64,000 nucleotides of DNA, taken from assembly GCA_002786025.1 (NCBI GenBank), contig NHNW01000007.1:868001-932000 (forward strand), in the 5' to 3' direction. The notes below the pieces were generated by a model. The model had not been told where the DNA came from. It saw only the letters and a list, made by a program, of their open reading frames with translations, and did no database searches. Of the stretch, positions 39,934 to 51,455 are shown piece after piece; position 1 is the stretch's first letter, and each line of letters begins with the position of its first letter. The position numbers and the translations under genes were made by a program. Source of the stretch: Zasmidium citrigriseum (Eukaryota > Ascomycota > Dothideomycetes > Mycosphaerellales > Mycosphaerellaceae).

Positions 39934-40229
39934 CCATGCTTGAACCTCAAATCTCACAGCCCCGATCACTCACCTCTTTCGGTCCGCTTCAACGGATTCT
40001 CAGGATCGACGGACGGCACATTCAAAATACCGAGCGAGACCGAGCACCATGTGACGTTTTCCACTTGTGTTCGTAGCGGCCCCAGAAGTGCCTTGCTCCT
40101 AGGAGCGCAATTAAACTCCCTTGTATGGACTCTTGACCTATTCTCGAGCGGATCACGGTCGTCTGAGCCACGAGATCAGTCTATCAAATGTCCTTGGCTT
40201 ATATCAGTCAAGGAGAAGGAGCATTGATC

Positions 40230-41885
40230 CTATGTGATCTGATCTCTCGACATCGCTTCCAGCCTCTTTTGAATAATAGGCCACACATCGTCGCGGAGCG
40301 TCCAGGATACTTGGAAGCGCAAAGTGTTAGCGCCAATGGATTTCAGAGCGCTAGAAATGTTGACTTACTCCACCAATTTCCTTCAGAGTCTCGACCAAGA
40401 AACAAGCCTGTGTTTCGTGGTGGTAACTATACAAGTATCAGCCCAGCCGGAGAAGAGTCTTTAAGCACAGCAGATTGAACTCACACGACCGTTGACATAA
40501 ACACCAGTCGGCCGGCCTCTCTCCCTCGGAACCTCTTCCTCTTTGTTCTTCTGTCCAGCAAGTGCGGCGGTGAAATCCAGGTCGAAGAATATGCTCTTGT
40601 GCCTAACATCTCTCTATTAGCTCCATCCATGCTACTAGCATTCCGAGACTCACAGGTTCTCAGACCCAACTTCAACCAAATCCCATCCTTCCCCGAACAC
40701 TAACCGTCCCTCTTGACCTCCTCTCAGTCTTTTCATGGCCTCCACCTGTCCAGGTCTTCTTTGTGCCGTTAAGCTTTCTCGAATAGCTTTTGCCGTAGCG
40801 CCCAGTGGCTGCGATACCAGTGTCTCGACGCTGGGAAAGAAAGAGTATGCCGGCACGTCCATGGCATTCGAATGATTGACCAGAGTGACCGGTCGCGTTG
40901 GAGCCATCCCGCTAGCAGATAGCGTAAGCTGAGACATGAAGGCGAGGACAAGGTCGTTGTCGCTGATGAAGGGAGGCTTCTCGCTTGAGAAGTACTGGTA
41001 TTGGGTGTCCAGATCTCGGCGTGCTCGCATTCGTAGACGATGGGCCAAAGAGCAGGGGACGATGATCGTGCGGGTTGAGCAGGCGGGATGGACGAGATGG
41101 GAGAGCGTCGCGAGAAGGTTGGACAGCGAGGTACTGAAGAGTGAGAGAAGCTTGTTTGTGAGAATGTGTGGTTCAACGAGAGGGGGCAAAGCAGACATCG
41201 GTATGGGAAGCTGCAGGTCCACATGGATGCCGTCGTTGTTGCTGCATAGTGTCGAAGTCCAAGCCTTGAGAAATTTCGAGAACTGTTTGGCGTCCATGAG
41301 AATGTGAGGATAGCTAATCGTCAGAAGAGTGGCATTGTGGAAGACCATCACATTGACGGCGAGGCTTGGATTATTGCTGTCTTCCAGCCATTGATCGATG
41401 GTCGTCGGATATTCTCGATGTCGTAGAACATCTCGTAATTCTGTCGACGTCGGTCCAGAAACAGAAGGCGCACTCCTCGCCTTCGGCAGCTGCGAGGCAA
41501 AAGGATGGCCTTCGATACATGCATCGCACCGGGTGTCGGAGAAGATCATGCTCGGTCGAGGACGAGCATTGACGAAAGCAACGCCTTTGGACATTGCCTC
41601 TCCATCCTGTGAAGATCAGCAAGACGGTCTGGGCACGGAACGTAAGGAAGTCGTCACCTCTTTCCTCAGCCTCGTCCCCAACTGCCTCCATTCGTCTCGC
41701 TGCAGCAAACGCTCCAGCGATGCCTCCAGCTTGCTGGGATCCAGAACATCGTCGAATCGCAGCGTGAAGTCGGTAATAGGCCCGGTCGTCTCAAGCCGAT
41801 CATTCGGAGGTGACTTTCCACTAACATCAGACGCTTCGCTCAACGAGAGAAGTCGTTGGAGTTCGTAGCCCCAAAACTTCTTCAT
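40230..41885 (-). CDS. BAHD-like acyltransferase (PF02458-type fungal transferase)
   Basis: Five exons (41658-41885, 40654-41606, 40485-40602, 40369-40426, 40230-40309) give 478 residues, the normal size of the family. The catalytic HxxxD motif is HILMD (His177, Asp181) in SYPHILMDAKQF. The N-terminal part has LRFDDVLDPSKLEASLERLL, the usual opening of the first chloramphenicol-acetyltransferase-like lobe. The C-terminal exons restore GVYVNGR, then RNTGLFLGRDSEGNWW and ISWTLRDDVWPIIQKRL, matching the end of fungal family members. The plant DFGWG motif is absent, as expected for this branch. Such enzymes move acyl groups from CoA to alcohols or amines, often in secondary metabolism. It is cytosolic. 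No pathway core enzyme is adjacent, so the substrate is open. Confidence 0.83.
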
Positions 41886-42500
41886 TGTCGATCAACTCAT
41901 GCGAAATGAAGGCCTCTCAAGACCATTTCACCAATATCACCAACGCACCGACTCTCCCGCGGGACCCTAAAATCACTTTCCCTTCCAAACAACATTCAAC
42001 TTCCAACTCAATCAAAGACAAGCAATTCTTGGGACGGCGATCAAACAGGGGCCAAACCCATGTTTGCAAGACTCCGATAAGGTAAACGGCCTCTGGACGC
42101 AAGGCTGATCCCTCGTCGGCATCCACGGGAAGCGACGCTGTCAAACTGCACAACATCGCGGATGCTTGCACGGCCGATGAGAGCCTATTTGCACGTCAGC
42201 GCAAGTAATCGCAGGGAGCCGGATTACGCATCAACCAGGAGTGCATTGAATTGTGGAACGAACAGACCTCGAATCGAGCCTCGTTGAGATTTGTTGAACT
42301 GTGAAGATTATTAAATGATGAGATCGAAGGCCGACGACTTCAACAGTAAAGTTTTCTCATACACACGTTGCCTTCTTCGCTGGCATCTCTCTGATGTCTA
42401 TTCTGATTGATTGTTCGATTGTTCGATTGATGAAAACATTGTATGTGTGTCAATGGCCGTCGTGATAGTAGTCTCTCGTCAAAATCCCATTATTATGTTT
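41886..42500. other. Intergenic, 615 bp
   Basis: It holds the promoter of the acyltransferase and the 3' flank of the large surface protein. A small run of near-repeats TTGTTCGATTG lies at about 42409-42432. No gene is seen. Confidence 0.4.
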
Positions 42501-45500
42501 CTAGCTCTTGTATACCCATTTCCCATCCGGATTCCTGAACCCTGCCGGGAACTTGCCGCCCCATCCTGGCGGTGTCCAGGCTGGTGGTCCACTCGGCGCC
42601 TTGCCGCTATTACCCTGGCCGAACCAGTTCATGATGTTGTTCCACGCGCCCTGAGGAAGCCAGTCGGGGTTTGCGCCTGCTGGTACAGACGGGGCAGGAG
42701 TGGCGCTGGGTGCTTTGGTGGAGGTCGTTGCGGGTTTGGTCATTGTTGAGAAGGTTGATGAAGGAATGGCCATTGGCTGGCTGGTTGTTGTTGGCAGTGC
42801 CGTAGTCACGGGTGCGACGGAGGTTGTCGATACTGTGGAGCTCGTGCTGGGGGCTGATGAGCTGGTTGCAGTCTTCAGGGCTGAAGCTTTGTAGGCGGCG
42901 GTGGCACCCATGACCTTGGCCTGTCCGGACACTGAGCTAAGCAGCGAGCATTGGCCTGACACGTAGGTGATGGCGATGCAAGAGTAGACCGCATCGCATG
43001 AAGCCATGCAGTCCTGGACCGAAGCACTGTCCGAGCGTTTGCTCTTTGCTGGGATGGTGGTTCCCGAGAAGGCGGTGTCGCAGGTCATGCTGTACTCTGC
43101 GCCATTGCTGTCGCTGTACATCTTGCCGTCGTAGCCTGGGCAGATAGCAGGTGCTGTTGCGGATGGAGTGACGGTGGATGAAGAAGAGCTCGAACTAGAC
43201 GTCGAAAGGGTGCTCGAGCTGCTGCTGCTTGACGAAACCACTGTCGACCAGGTCGAAGTGGAGAATGTAGGCATTGCGGTTGGCTGGTGCAGACCCTCTT
43301 CTGTGCATGTAGTCGAACTCGAGCTTGGGACCACAACACTTTGGATCGAAGAGCTTGACGTGAGACTGCTCTGCGAGCTGACCGTGGAGCTTGAAGAAGA
43401 CGTAGAGGTGGAAAGCGTGCTCGAGCTAGATACCAGAGTCGAGGTGGTAATCTGCTGAGAAGTCGATGGCTTTGCGGTGGTTTCTTTGCTCGACGTAATC
43501 TTCTTCGACGTCGATGGCGGGTGTGGGAACGGGAACGGAGGGAATGGCGGTCGCTGCGTTGGCTTGTTGGATGGCTTTTTCGACGTGGTCGGCTTCACTT
43601 TCTTCGTCGGTGTGCTCGAGTGAGATGATGAACTGCTGGAAGCAACACTGCTCGAGGTTGTGGCAGCAGTGCTGGTGCTGATAGAGGTCGATGTGCTTGT
43701 TGGAGTCAATGCTGACGAAGAAGTTGACGATGCACTGGGAGTCGACGATGTCTCAGTCGCGCTGGCGGACACTGTTGGGACGCTTGTCGATTCCGTAAGA
43801 GCGGCGCTCGTCTGAGGAAGATCCTCACCACAGTCGCATGGCTCGGTTCCGTGATGGACGTGAGTATGGTTGCCGCTGCACATGGTGTTCAAGTAGCTGC
43901 CAGTGAAATGAGGGTCAGCTGGAACGTAACCTCCCGACACGCTCGTCAAGGAGACTACTGGCGCTGATGTAGTGGCAGTGTCCATCGATGAGGTCGTGGT
44001 GGCTGCGATGGAGGATGAGCTTGACGACGTGCTCGAGGAAGAGGACTCGGTCGATGATGACACCACAGAGGATGATGAGGGCAATCCATTTGGAACAGAG
44101 GGCGTAGCCGAAGGAGTAGAAATGACGCTCGACGTGGGCGCAGCCTCGGTGCTTGTTGCAGAAACAGCCGGTACGGTCGACGAGGCATCGTTGGATGCTG
44201 GCATTGTGTGGCTGTCTGTGTCGCAGTCACACGGTTCAGTGCCATAGTGGACATGAGTTGTGTTGCCTGAGCAATGCGTGTTGATATAGCTGCCAGTGAA
44301 GTTGCCATCGATGGGAACGTAGCCGCCAGAGATGCTTGTCAAAGACACAGCTGGAGCCGAAGTCGTGGTGGCATCAGTACTAGTGGTCGATGTCGACGAC
44401 TCTGTAGTAGATGTGCTGATGACCTTGGGGACCTTCTTCGCAGATGTCGAACCAGGGCTGGCCGAAGTTCCCGAGATGTCGCTGAACAGTGCACATTGGC
44501 CTGGGGCATAAGTAATGGCAATGCAAGCGTCAATGGTGTCGCAGGTCATCATGCACTCTTGAGCGGAGTCGGTCAGGGACCTTCGCTGGGAAGGAGGCGT
44601 TAAGGTGGTGCCAGCATACGCTGTGTCGCAGGATACATGGTAGTCGATGTCGGAATCATCACTGAACACGGTACCATCTGGCAATGGGCAGACTGGTGCG
44701 TATGTGCTTGTTGGGGCAGCCGATGATGAAGAGCTGGTTTCGCTGACGATAGTGCTCGTGCTGCTCTCCGAGGCAGAGGACGTCGTCTCGATGGCAACGC
44801 TTGATGTTGTAGTGGCGCTCACGGTCATGTTGAGGCTTGGAGATGCAGTTGGCTCGTGGTCATCGATACAGTCACAGGGCTCTGTGCCGTGATGGACGTG
44901 GGTACTGTTTCCAGGACAGTGTGTGTTAATGTAACTTCCAGTAAAGTTTTGGTGAACTGGAATGTACCCTCCGGATACACTAGTAAGGCTGATTGCTGGA
45001 GGGGCCGTCGTAGAAACGATGGGGTGCGTGTGTGACATTCCAGGGTATGCAGTCGGCCCAGCGCCAGGCGTCGTAGCGTTTGCAGATACCGAGAAGCCCA
45101 TGCTAGGCACCGGAGTAGGCGTTGGCTCATCGTCGTCAATGCAATCACACACTTCGGTGCCATGGTGGATGTGAGTTGTGTTCTTCGGGCAGTACGTGTT
45201 GACGTATGGCAAGGTGAAGTTTGACTGGATTGGAATGTATCCCCCTGATACGCTGGTGAGCGAGACTGTAGTAATGCTGGCCGATGTCACGTTGGCCGAA
45301 GCACTCGTAACTGGAATAGAGCTGTTCGACATAGTTGTGGGATCAGCGATCGCAGAGCTCGAAGTGGAGGAAGTGGTCGTAAGTGGAATAGTCGATGAAG
45401 TAGTCGACGAAGTCTCGGTTGATGTCTTTGTAGTGGTGGCATTGGCGCTGTTCACAGGGAACCCTGAAGACGGTCCTGCAGTCGGTTCGTCGATGCAGTC

Positions 45501-47331
45501 GCAAGGTTCGGTGCCATGATGAACGTGGCCCGGATTGTTAGGGCAATGCGTATTGACGTATGGCGCGCTGAAGTTCGAGTTGATTGGGATATAGCCGCCT
45601 GACACGCTAGTCAAGGAGACTGTAGTCGGGCGCGGAGAAGGTGCGGTCCCAGTCATGAAGTGGCTCGTGGTCGAGTTGGCGCTGTTCACTGGGAAGCCTG
45701 AAGATGGGCCAGCGGTCGGCTCGTCGACGCAATCGCAAGGACCGGTTCCGTGATGTACATGATTAGGATTATCCGGGCAATGTCTGCTCAAGTTAGTTTT
45801 CTCGGCTCAGAAGACTTCGAAATGCCAACTTACGGATTGTAATATGGTACAGTGAAGTTATGATTGATTGGGATGTACCCGCCAGAAACGCTGGTAAGAG
45901 AAACAAAAGTTGGTGCAGGGGCAGTGCCTGTCATAAACGCGCTGGTTGTGCTGTTGGCGCTGTTGACTGGCATGCCAGATGACGGACGCGGTGCTGGATC
46001 GGCGGTGGACGTGGTGATTATGGAACTCGACGTGGTCGTTGTTGGTGGAGCGCTGGAGGTGGTGCTGTTGGCGCTGTTGACTGGGAATCCCGATGAAGGA
46101 CCAGGAGTAGCAGTCGGTTCGTCGTCCACACAATCGCAAGGCTCAGTGCCATGGTGCACATGGGTGGCATTTCCTGGGCAATGCGGGTTGAAGTACGGCA
46201 CCGTAAAGTTGTGGTTGATCGGGATGTAACCGCCAGACACGCTTACCAATGGCACTGTTGTGATGGTCGGCCTTGGAAATCCTGTAGGGAAAATGCCCCC
46301 GCTTGGGAAAATGCCTCCAGTAGGGAAGATGCCACCCGTGGGGTGCATACCAATCGATGTGTCGTTGGCAGAATTGTGCGGAATTCCAGTGGAAGCGGCG
46401 GCTCTTGTTGATTGCGTTGTCGTGCTGCTCGACGAGCTGCTGCTGGTAGATGGGATTTTGCGCGCTCCGGTCACTCCGTCGTAGTCGAAAAGATCGTCCA
46501 CTGTGCTAAAAAGAAAGCATGTCCCTTCGCTCGTCATCATAGCAATGCATTCATCGATTGCGTCGCATTGGCTCATGCAGTCTTCGTCCGAGACCGCACC
46601 GTCCTGCCGCTTTGTGACGCCTGAAATCGTCTCTCCTTCGAAAGCCGTATTGCAGAAAACCTTGTAGCCCGCCCCACTTCCGTCCGTAAAAACTACATTA
46701 TCGTACGCTGGGCAGACAGTGCCAGAAGCTGTCGGAGCAGCAGGATCGGAAGACGTGGAGGTCGCTGGTACGGACATGGTCGAGTTTGAAGGGATCGCAG
46801 ATGTCGTAGAAGTTGGCAAATCCATCGACGTTGTGCTGATCGTTGAAGACTCCGCCATTGATGAATTCGAGTTCCAAGCGTTAGTTGCATTCGCAGAGTT
46901 GATTGGTGCTCCAGAAGGCAGAGGAAACGGCAGTGATACAGGCAGACCGCCTGTGGGGTGAGGAACGTGGCCATCGAGGCCGCAATCGCATGGGCCAGTT
47001 CCGACATCTGAATATCGTAGTCAGCTCTCCCCTCGCGCTGTGTTCTTTGTCTCTTGCAGAACTCACGAAAATGAGTGTTGTTGCATTGTGTATTCCAGTA
47101 TCCAACAACTGTGGATACTATCGTCGTTTGCGGGATTATCGTTGTTATGAGGTTTTCGATCGCTGGTGCGGCAGTCGTGGTCTGAGCCGGGGCGCTGTCA
47201 GCTGTGAAGCCCGGTATCGCGGCCGACGAGCTGGCTCCGTTCGAAAATCCAGGCAGTCCAAATCCGCCAAATGCATTAGCATTAACAAAAGCCGCGAAAA
47301 GAAGCGAAAGAACGAGTGTGATGGCGAACAT
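42501..47331 (-). CDS. Large Ser/Thr-rich cell-surface protein with repeated His/Cys modules and Apple-like modules
   Basis: Exons 47067-47331, 45834-47007 and 42501-45783 give 1,573 residues. A signal peptide (MFAITLVLSLLFAAFVNANA) starts the protein. Eight copies of a roughly 45-residue module occur: SLTSVSGGYIPI, a variable NFT..Y.N stretch, HCPxNxTHVHHGTEPCDC and an acidic end. The first is degenerate and the other seven are close. Three Cys-rich modules of the form C.xYD...C.TAF.G......CM..CDA..xCIA....QC.L.S resemble fungal PAN/Apple domains. Between them run long Ser/Thr stretches, surely O-glycosylated. The end has Trp/Gly/Pro-rich NWFGQGNSGKAPSG and no GPI signal. Secretion to the wall or outside is likely; binding of carbohydrate or metal is possible but unproven. 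Confidence 0.85.
42920..43150 (-). other. Apple/PAN-like Cys module, third copy
   Basis: The module starts at CPGYDGKMYSDSNGAEYS and ends at CIAITYVSGQCSLLS, with six Cys and the CMASCDA core. Sister copies lie at about 44470-44700 and 46495-46720. It is assigned to the PAN/Apple group by Cys spacing only. Confidence 0.55.
43821..47110 (-). repeat. Eight diverged copies of a coding His/Cys module
   Basis: Approximate copies: 46975-47110 (degenerate), 46118-46255, 45719-45910 (split by the 50-bp intron), 45487-45622, 45130-45270, 44863-44998, 44214-44352 and 43821-43960. The constant part is VSLTSVSGGYIP and HVHHGTEPCDC. Spacers are Ser/Thr-rich and differ in length, so this is a domain duplication rather than a simple satellite. 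Confidence 0.85.
46279..46340 (-). repeat. Short in-frame tandem repeat coding (P)TGGIF units
   Basis: Four near-identical units of about 18 bases encode HPTGGIFPTGGIFPSGGIFPTG within exon 2 of the surface protein. It is a small coding minisatellite. Confidence 0.7.
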
Positions 47332-48674
47332 GCCGGGCCGAACGAGTGGGAACCGCGGCGGAGAGGGTGGAGGGAAATCAACAAGTGAGTGGACGAAGGG
47401 ACCTTAAACAGTCCTCTTCAAAAGGCATCAAGATAGAAATAAAAGAACGTTGTCAACGAAGAGCTAGAAGCGTGCGATCAGCACAACAGATTCCGAGAAA
47501 GAAGCAAACTAGAAACGAGAGAACGTGGGCAGCGGTCCGACGTATACCTCCTCGGGGGCCATCTGGTGGACTTGCGCGTAGACGAGGACAGATTCAGCAT
47601 GGCTGCGGCCAGTCCAGCCTGTCCAGGTGTGGCTCTGCGCCGCAACGTTGTGGCAGCCGTAGCGACATGAAGCCGTCAGTGCTTCGAAAAGGATAGAAAC
47701 TAGGAGGTTTGCAGATAGGCGCTCACACGACCGTTGAAAGAACTCCAGAGACTCGGGGACTGAGCGAACCACAGCGGCTGCCGAAGAGACGTTGTAGGCC
47801 ATGCGAAGCAGGTGAAGTCCGATGGCGTCGAAGGAGGTCTGGAGCGGATATGCGCCCTCATTTCCCTTCTGGACGCCTCTGTAAGGCTTGACCTTGATTA
47901 GGTTGCGCTGAATCCAGAAGCGGTCTTAACGTGGACGAAACGGCTGCTCATGGCGTGCGCATTCCACAAAGGGCACGCTAGAGGCTGAGATAGAGACGCC
48001 TCAAGCACCCCTAGATGCAAGTCTATCTCCTGCTTGCAAAATTAGACGGGTAAAGATGCCGCGCAAGAGTACTTGGACAGGCGATGGGTGTCTTCAAGCA
48101 ATGGTTTCTTCATACCAAGAAAATGATATGTCGGAGGTGGAAGCATTGATGGAATGTCATGATGCAAAGAGTCCAGAACGATCGGTACGTTGGGTGGATG
48201 GAAGGAGCACAGAAAGCAGCGGGAAGGAGAAAAGGAGGTGATGCCGACGCCAAGTCCCATTGGGGCTAGCACAAACTCTATTTCAGTAGCTTATTTCCTC
48301 CTCCCTTCTTGATGAGACTTCCTTAGAGCACACTACACCTCGACCACAGCGTTCCATACTACTTGATGCCATATACTGCTGTTCATACTTTGTTTGACAA
48401 GAATGTTTCGAAGAGATGCATTCTTGATATGACTTTGCTACTCGCCGCCCTCTCCCGCTACTTGGCCGACTGAAGTTCGGGACTTTGAACTGCATAACGG
48501 TCACCAAGCCTGCTCATTTCGGCAGGAGCATCCTCTCGCTGACATGCACTCACACGTGCTTGACGCGCGGGATCTCCCCTTGATTACAGCCACATGTGAT
48601 GACACGTACTAGCCGCCCGACTTCACGCGCTTCCACGCGTCTTCGTTTGGGGAACGCTGGCAACCAAACGACGA
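47332..48674. other. Intergenic, 1.34 kb, with one orphan open frame
   Basis: It includes the surface-protein promoter and the frame at 47509-47923. From 47930 to 48674 I see nothing supportable. Confidence 0.4.
47509..47923 (-). pseudogene. Protein-like open frame without a start, possible relic or terminal exon
   Basis: From an AG at 47924-47925 the frame runs 138 codons to a stop at 47509. Residues such as WIQRNLIKVKPYRGVQKGN, then TSFDAIGLHLLRMAYNVSSA, and later GRSHAESVLVYAQVHQMAPE look like real protein. An in-frame stop lies just upstream (47926-47928) and the first ATG is 42 codons in, at 47802. I found no upstream exon. The centre could hide an intron (GTGAGC donor). I do not recognise the family; it may be a decayed gene or the last exon of one whose front is lost. 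Confidence 0.35.
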
Positions 48675-50628
48675 TCACCAGCGTCGACAAAGTTGGCCTG
48701 CATCTCCGGCTCTCCAGTACTCGCTACCGACGCAATGATGGCACCACATGAGGCCTTCGGGATCGTACTTGTTCTTCAAGGCAAGCAGACGAGGGTAGTT
48801 TGGCCCAAACAAACTCCACTGCCAGTTTGGCTCGTTGGCATCGGCCTGAAAAAACAAACAAGGTCAGCAACAAGCCTATGATATTATGGTAGGTTGCGAT
48901 CACCTCGTTGAAATAAGCACCGGAATCCGGCGCAAGCTGGCGAAGGGCTCTTCCGGTTGATTCAGTCATCCGCAGGGTAGCCTCCTCAGCTTCTGTATCT
49001 TCGACGTTCATGTCCCACGAATTCGAGACACGAAAGTGGACAACAGCGTCTCTCCAAGCTCGGTTGAGGGCGTTATCCACTGGCTGAGAGCTAGCGACAA
49101 AGGAGCCAGAGATGGAAGTTTGAGAGATGTTGCCCTGATGCACCAGAGGTTAATAGTGCAGAACGTCGCCACAAGACTTTGACTGATCACAGACTTGACT
49201 CACATTCGCGCCCTCGCTGCTCGGACCGACTGTCCGCAAGACTTTGGTCAGGAAGTCCATATCCTCCGTAAGGGCTTTTGCCGGAAGGAGACGGGAAGTG
49301 ACCGCCCCAGCTCCTCCACCAGCGGACAGTGTGAGGTTGAACATATGGTATACGTCAATCCATCTCGGCACAGAAATGAAGTTGGACGATGTTGATATGA
49401 CGGCACTCTGGCTCTGAAGATATGACGACAGGGTTCGTGTCGCAGATGACAAGCTGCTGTTGCTGGTATCGTACGCAAACATCGCCGAGGTAAGTATCAT
49501 GGGTGGTCCGCTGATCGTGATATATCCCTGTAGTCCAGCTTGTTTCAAGGCAGGGAGATGAGAGTGAAAGCCGGCGACGGCTTCCCACCATTGAAGGTCA
49601 GTAGTCCCATTCTTTGCCGTCAGCGTCACTGACCACAGCGTAGTATTTGGCATTGGATAGCCCTTCATGGCGAGCGAAGTCAGCACGCCGAACGAAGGCC
49701 CGCCGCCACGAATGGCCCAGAATAAGTCGGTATGCTGGCACTCGTTGGCGACGACCACATCGCCAGTTGGGAGGACAACCCTCGCCTCAAGAACGTTGTC
49801 CGCACCCATGCCATACGTCCCTATCAAATATCCATGACCTCCACCGGCTAGCCAGCCCACCAAGCCAACTGTGGAGTCTGTTCCGCCAACAACAACGGCG
49901 TCATGGTTCGCGGCAGCCTCGAATGCCTCTCGGTCTTGTACGCCAGCGCCGAAGACCATGGCCATGTGGGATGCGTTCGCAGCAGTGGCACAGCCCGTGG
50001 GTGTCCAATGCTGTGCAAACTCCATGCCTTTCAGATGATGTGTCCAGATTGACAGACTCCCCGGCCCCTGACTGTTGGTATTATGGCCAGTATTCTTCAC
50101 ATTGAGCCGAATATTGTGCTGACTGGCGAACCGAACACCAGCCTGCACGTGGCTGTCCTCGGTAGCGTTGACGACATATGCTGGATACCACTCTTCCGCT
50201 TTGCATCCCTTCATGCCGGCTTCAGGATCGCCGAGGACATTGGTGCCGTTGCTGTAGATGGGATAACATCCTCGATGGACCTCGGGGCCGTCGATGCTGA
50301 CCGGATCGGCAGCGTGCCATATGGACGACGACCAGTTCGACATGACATTGTGACATGCATTTTGGTCGTAGTTCGGCTGATCGGGGTAGCAGACTGAAGC
50401 CGGAGGGACGCCCTTGATGAGGCGGCCGTCAATGGACCTATTCAAGACATTCCACTGATCTAGCGACGGCCAGCACTCGTCGGTGGGAACCTGCTCGAAT
50501 GTCAACGAATGGTAGTTTGAAAGTGCTCATTGGGTACAGACACATTTGCATGCTTTGTTCCGTGCTTTGCTCGAATGGACCAGCAGAGACAAAGAGAGTG
50601 CAACGACATTTGCGAGAGGCATGCGCAT
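48675..50628 (-). CDS. Secreted FAD-linked oxidoreductase, VAO/BBE family
   Basis: Exons 50542-50628, 49204-50490, 48904-49134 and 48675-48845 give 591 residues. Exon 1 supplies a signal peptide (MRMPLANVVALSLSLLVHSS) and the CKC that joins VPTDECWPS. That join uses a GTCTGT donor and is supported by the usual C.C....CWPS start of the family. The FAD-binding type-4 domain spans about residues 120-320, with His165 in KNTGHN as the probable covalent flavin site and GGTDSTVGLVGWLAGGGHG beyond. The BBE domain closes the protein (ANEPNWQWSLFGPNYPRL). About twelve NxS/T sites fit secretion. Family members oxidise sugars, lignans or alkaloid-like compounds with O2; the substrate here is unknown. A copy of the dispersed repeat lies 64 bp upstream of the start. 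Confidence 0.9.
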
Positions 50629-51455
50629 CTTGAAGGATCAAGAATTGGGAGGACTCTGCTACGCCGACCTGCATATGCAGTGGCTGCGTATCTGCCCTCG
50701 GTGTTCCGGTCAAAGTGGAAGATGCTTCTAGCAATCTCTAACTTTCTCTAGGAGGGTCAAGGGTGCAAGAAGGTATTTATGATATTCCCCTTTAAGCGGA
50801 AGAGGGAGGGTATATCGACTTTCCTTCCTGTTGCCTGCGATCTCGTGCAACATGCGGAAATTGACTCCTGTCCTGACGACTTCACAGCCACGCCAAGAAG
50901 GGCCAATGCCGATGCTGTGACATGCTAGGAAGCACTGAGCGTCTACATTCAACCGGTATCGGCGCCTTGCCCTAGAGCAAACCGAGACGTACGATTCTCA
51001 CGACGTCAACGCAGGAAAAAGGGCTTGGCCGACACCTCGTATTCGGTTTCATCTGGTTCGTACTCGGGTTTTAAGCTCCTTGTCAAGCGCCAACCTCGCC
51101 ACCTCGCAATGCCGTTTGCGAGCCGTCGCCCTTACTTTGCGAGCACTACGTACGCTGAGAGGGACAAAGCCGCCGAGTTCGCACCTGTGTTCAACCGGGT
51201 CCGACCTCAACATTCGTATTCGGAAGATGGATTTTCTAAATCTTCCCAGCGAGTCTCTTTTCTGCTCTTCCACTCCTGTCTTTCTGTTTCTCTCTGCCTT
51301 CGAACAACATTCTCTGTGTGCTTTGCAGGCTTTCTGCTTTTTATCGGACGAAGACCACCCTCTTTGCTTGGGATACCTCGTACAGCCGTCACATCAGGCC
51401 GCCTGGGATCACCATATACTCTCTGAGCTGGACCAGCTGCCCGCTGATAGACAGC
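50629..51455. other. Divergent promoter region, 827 bp, with repeat copy A
   Basis: It separates the oxidoreductase (minus) from the four-span protein (plus). Besides the repeat at 50692, the plus-strand side has a pyrimidine-rich stretch (about 51240-51320) typical of fungal 5' leaders. No gene is seen. Confidence 0.45.
50692..50774. repeat. Dispersed 83-bp repeat, copy A
   Basis: It aligns without gaps to 55554-55636 at about 80% identity; the shared start is TGCCCTCGGTGTTCC. The copy lies 64-146 bp upstream of the oxidoreductase ATG. On the minus strand an ATAAATA lies at its distal edge. Confidence 0.65.

Larger units (their letters stand above)
38966..40229. other. Intergenic, 1.26 kb, with two similar promoter-like blocks
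   Basis: No confident gene. The two related blocks at 39338 and 39875 are annotated below. Short frames exist downstream of each: 39936-40076 (46 codons, ATG) and 39395-39649 (TTG only). Neither has a recognisable domain. Confidence 0.4.

Noticed and set aside
40230..50628. A secondary-metabolite cluster around the acyltransferase and FAD oxidoreductase
   Set aside because: No polyketide synthase, peptide synthetase, terpene cyclase or cluster regulator lies nearby, and a large surface-protein gene separates the two.
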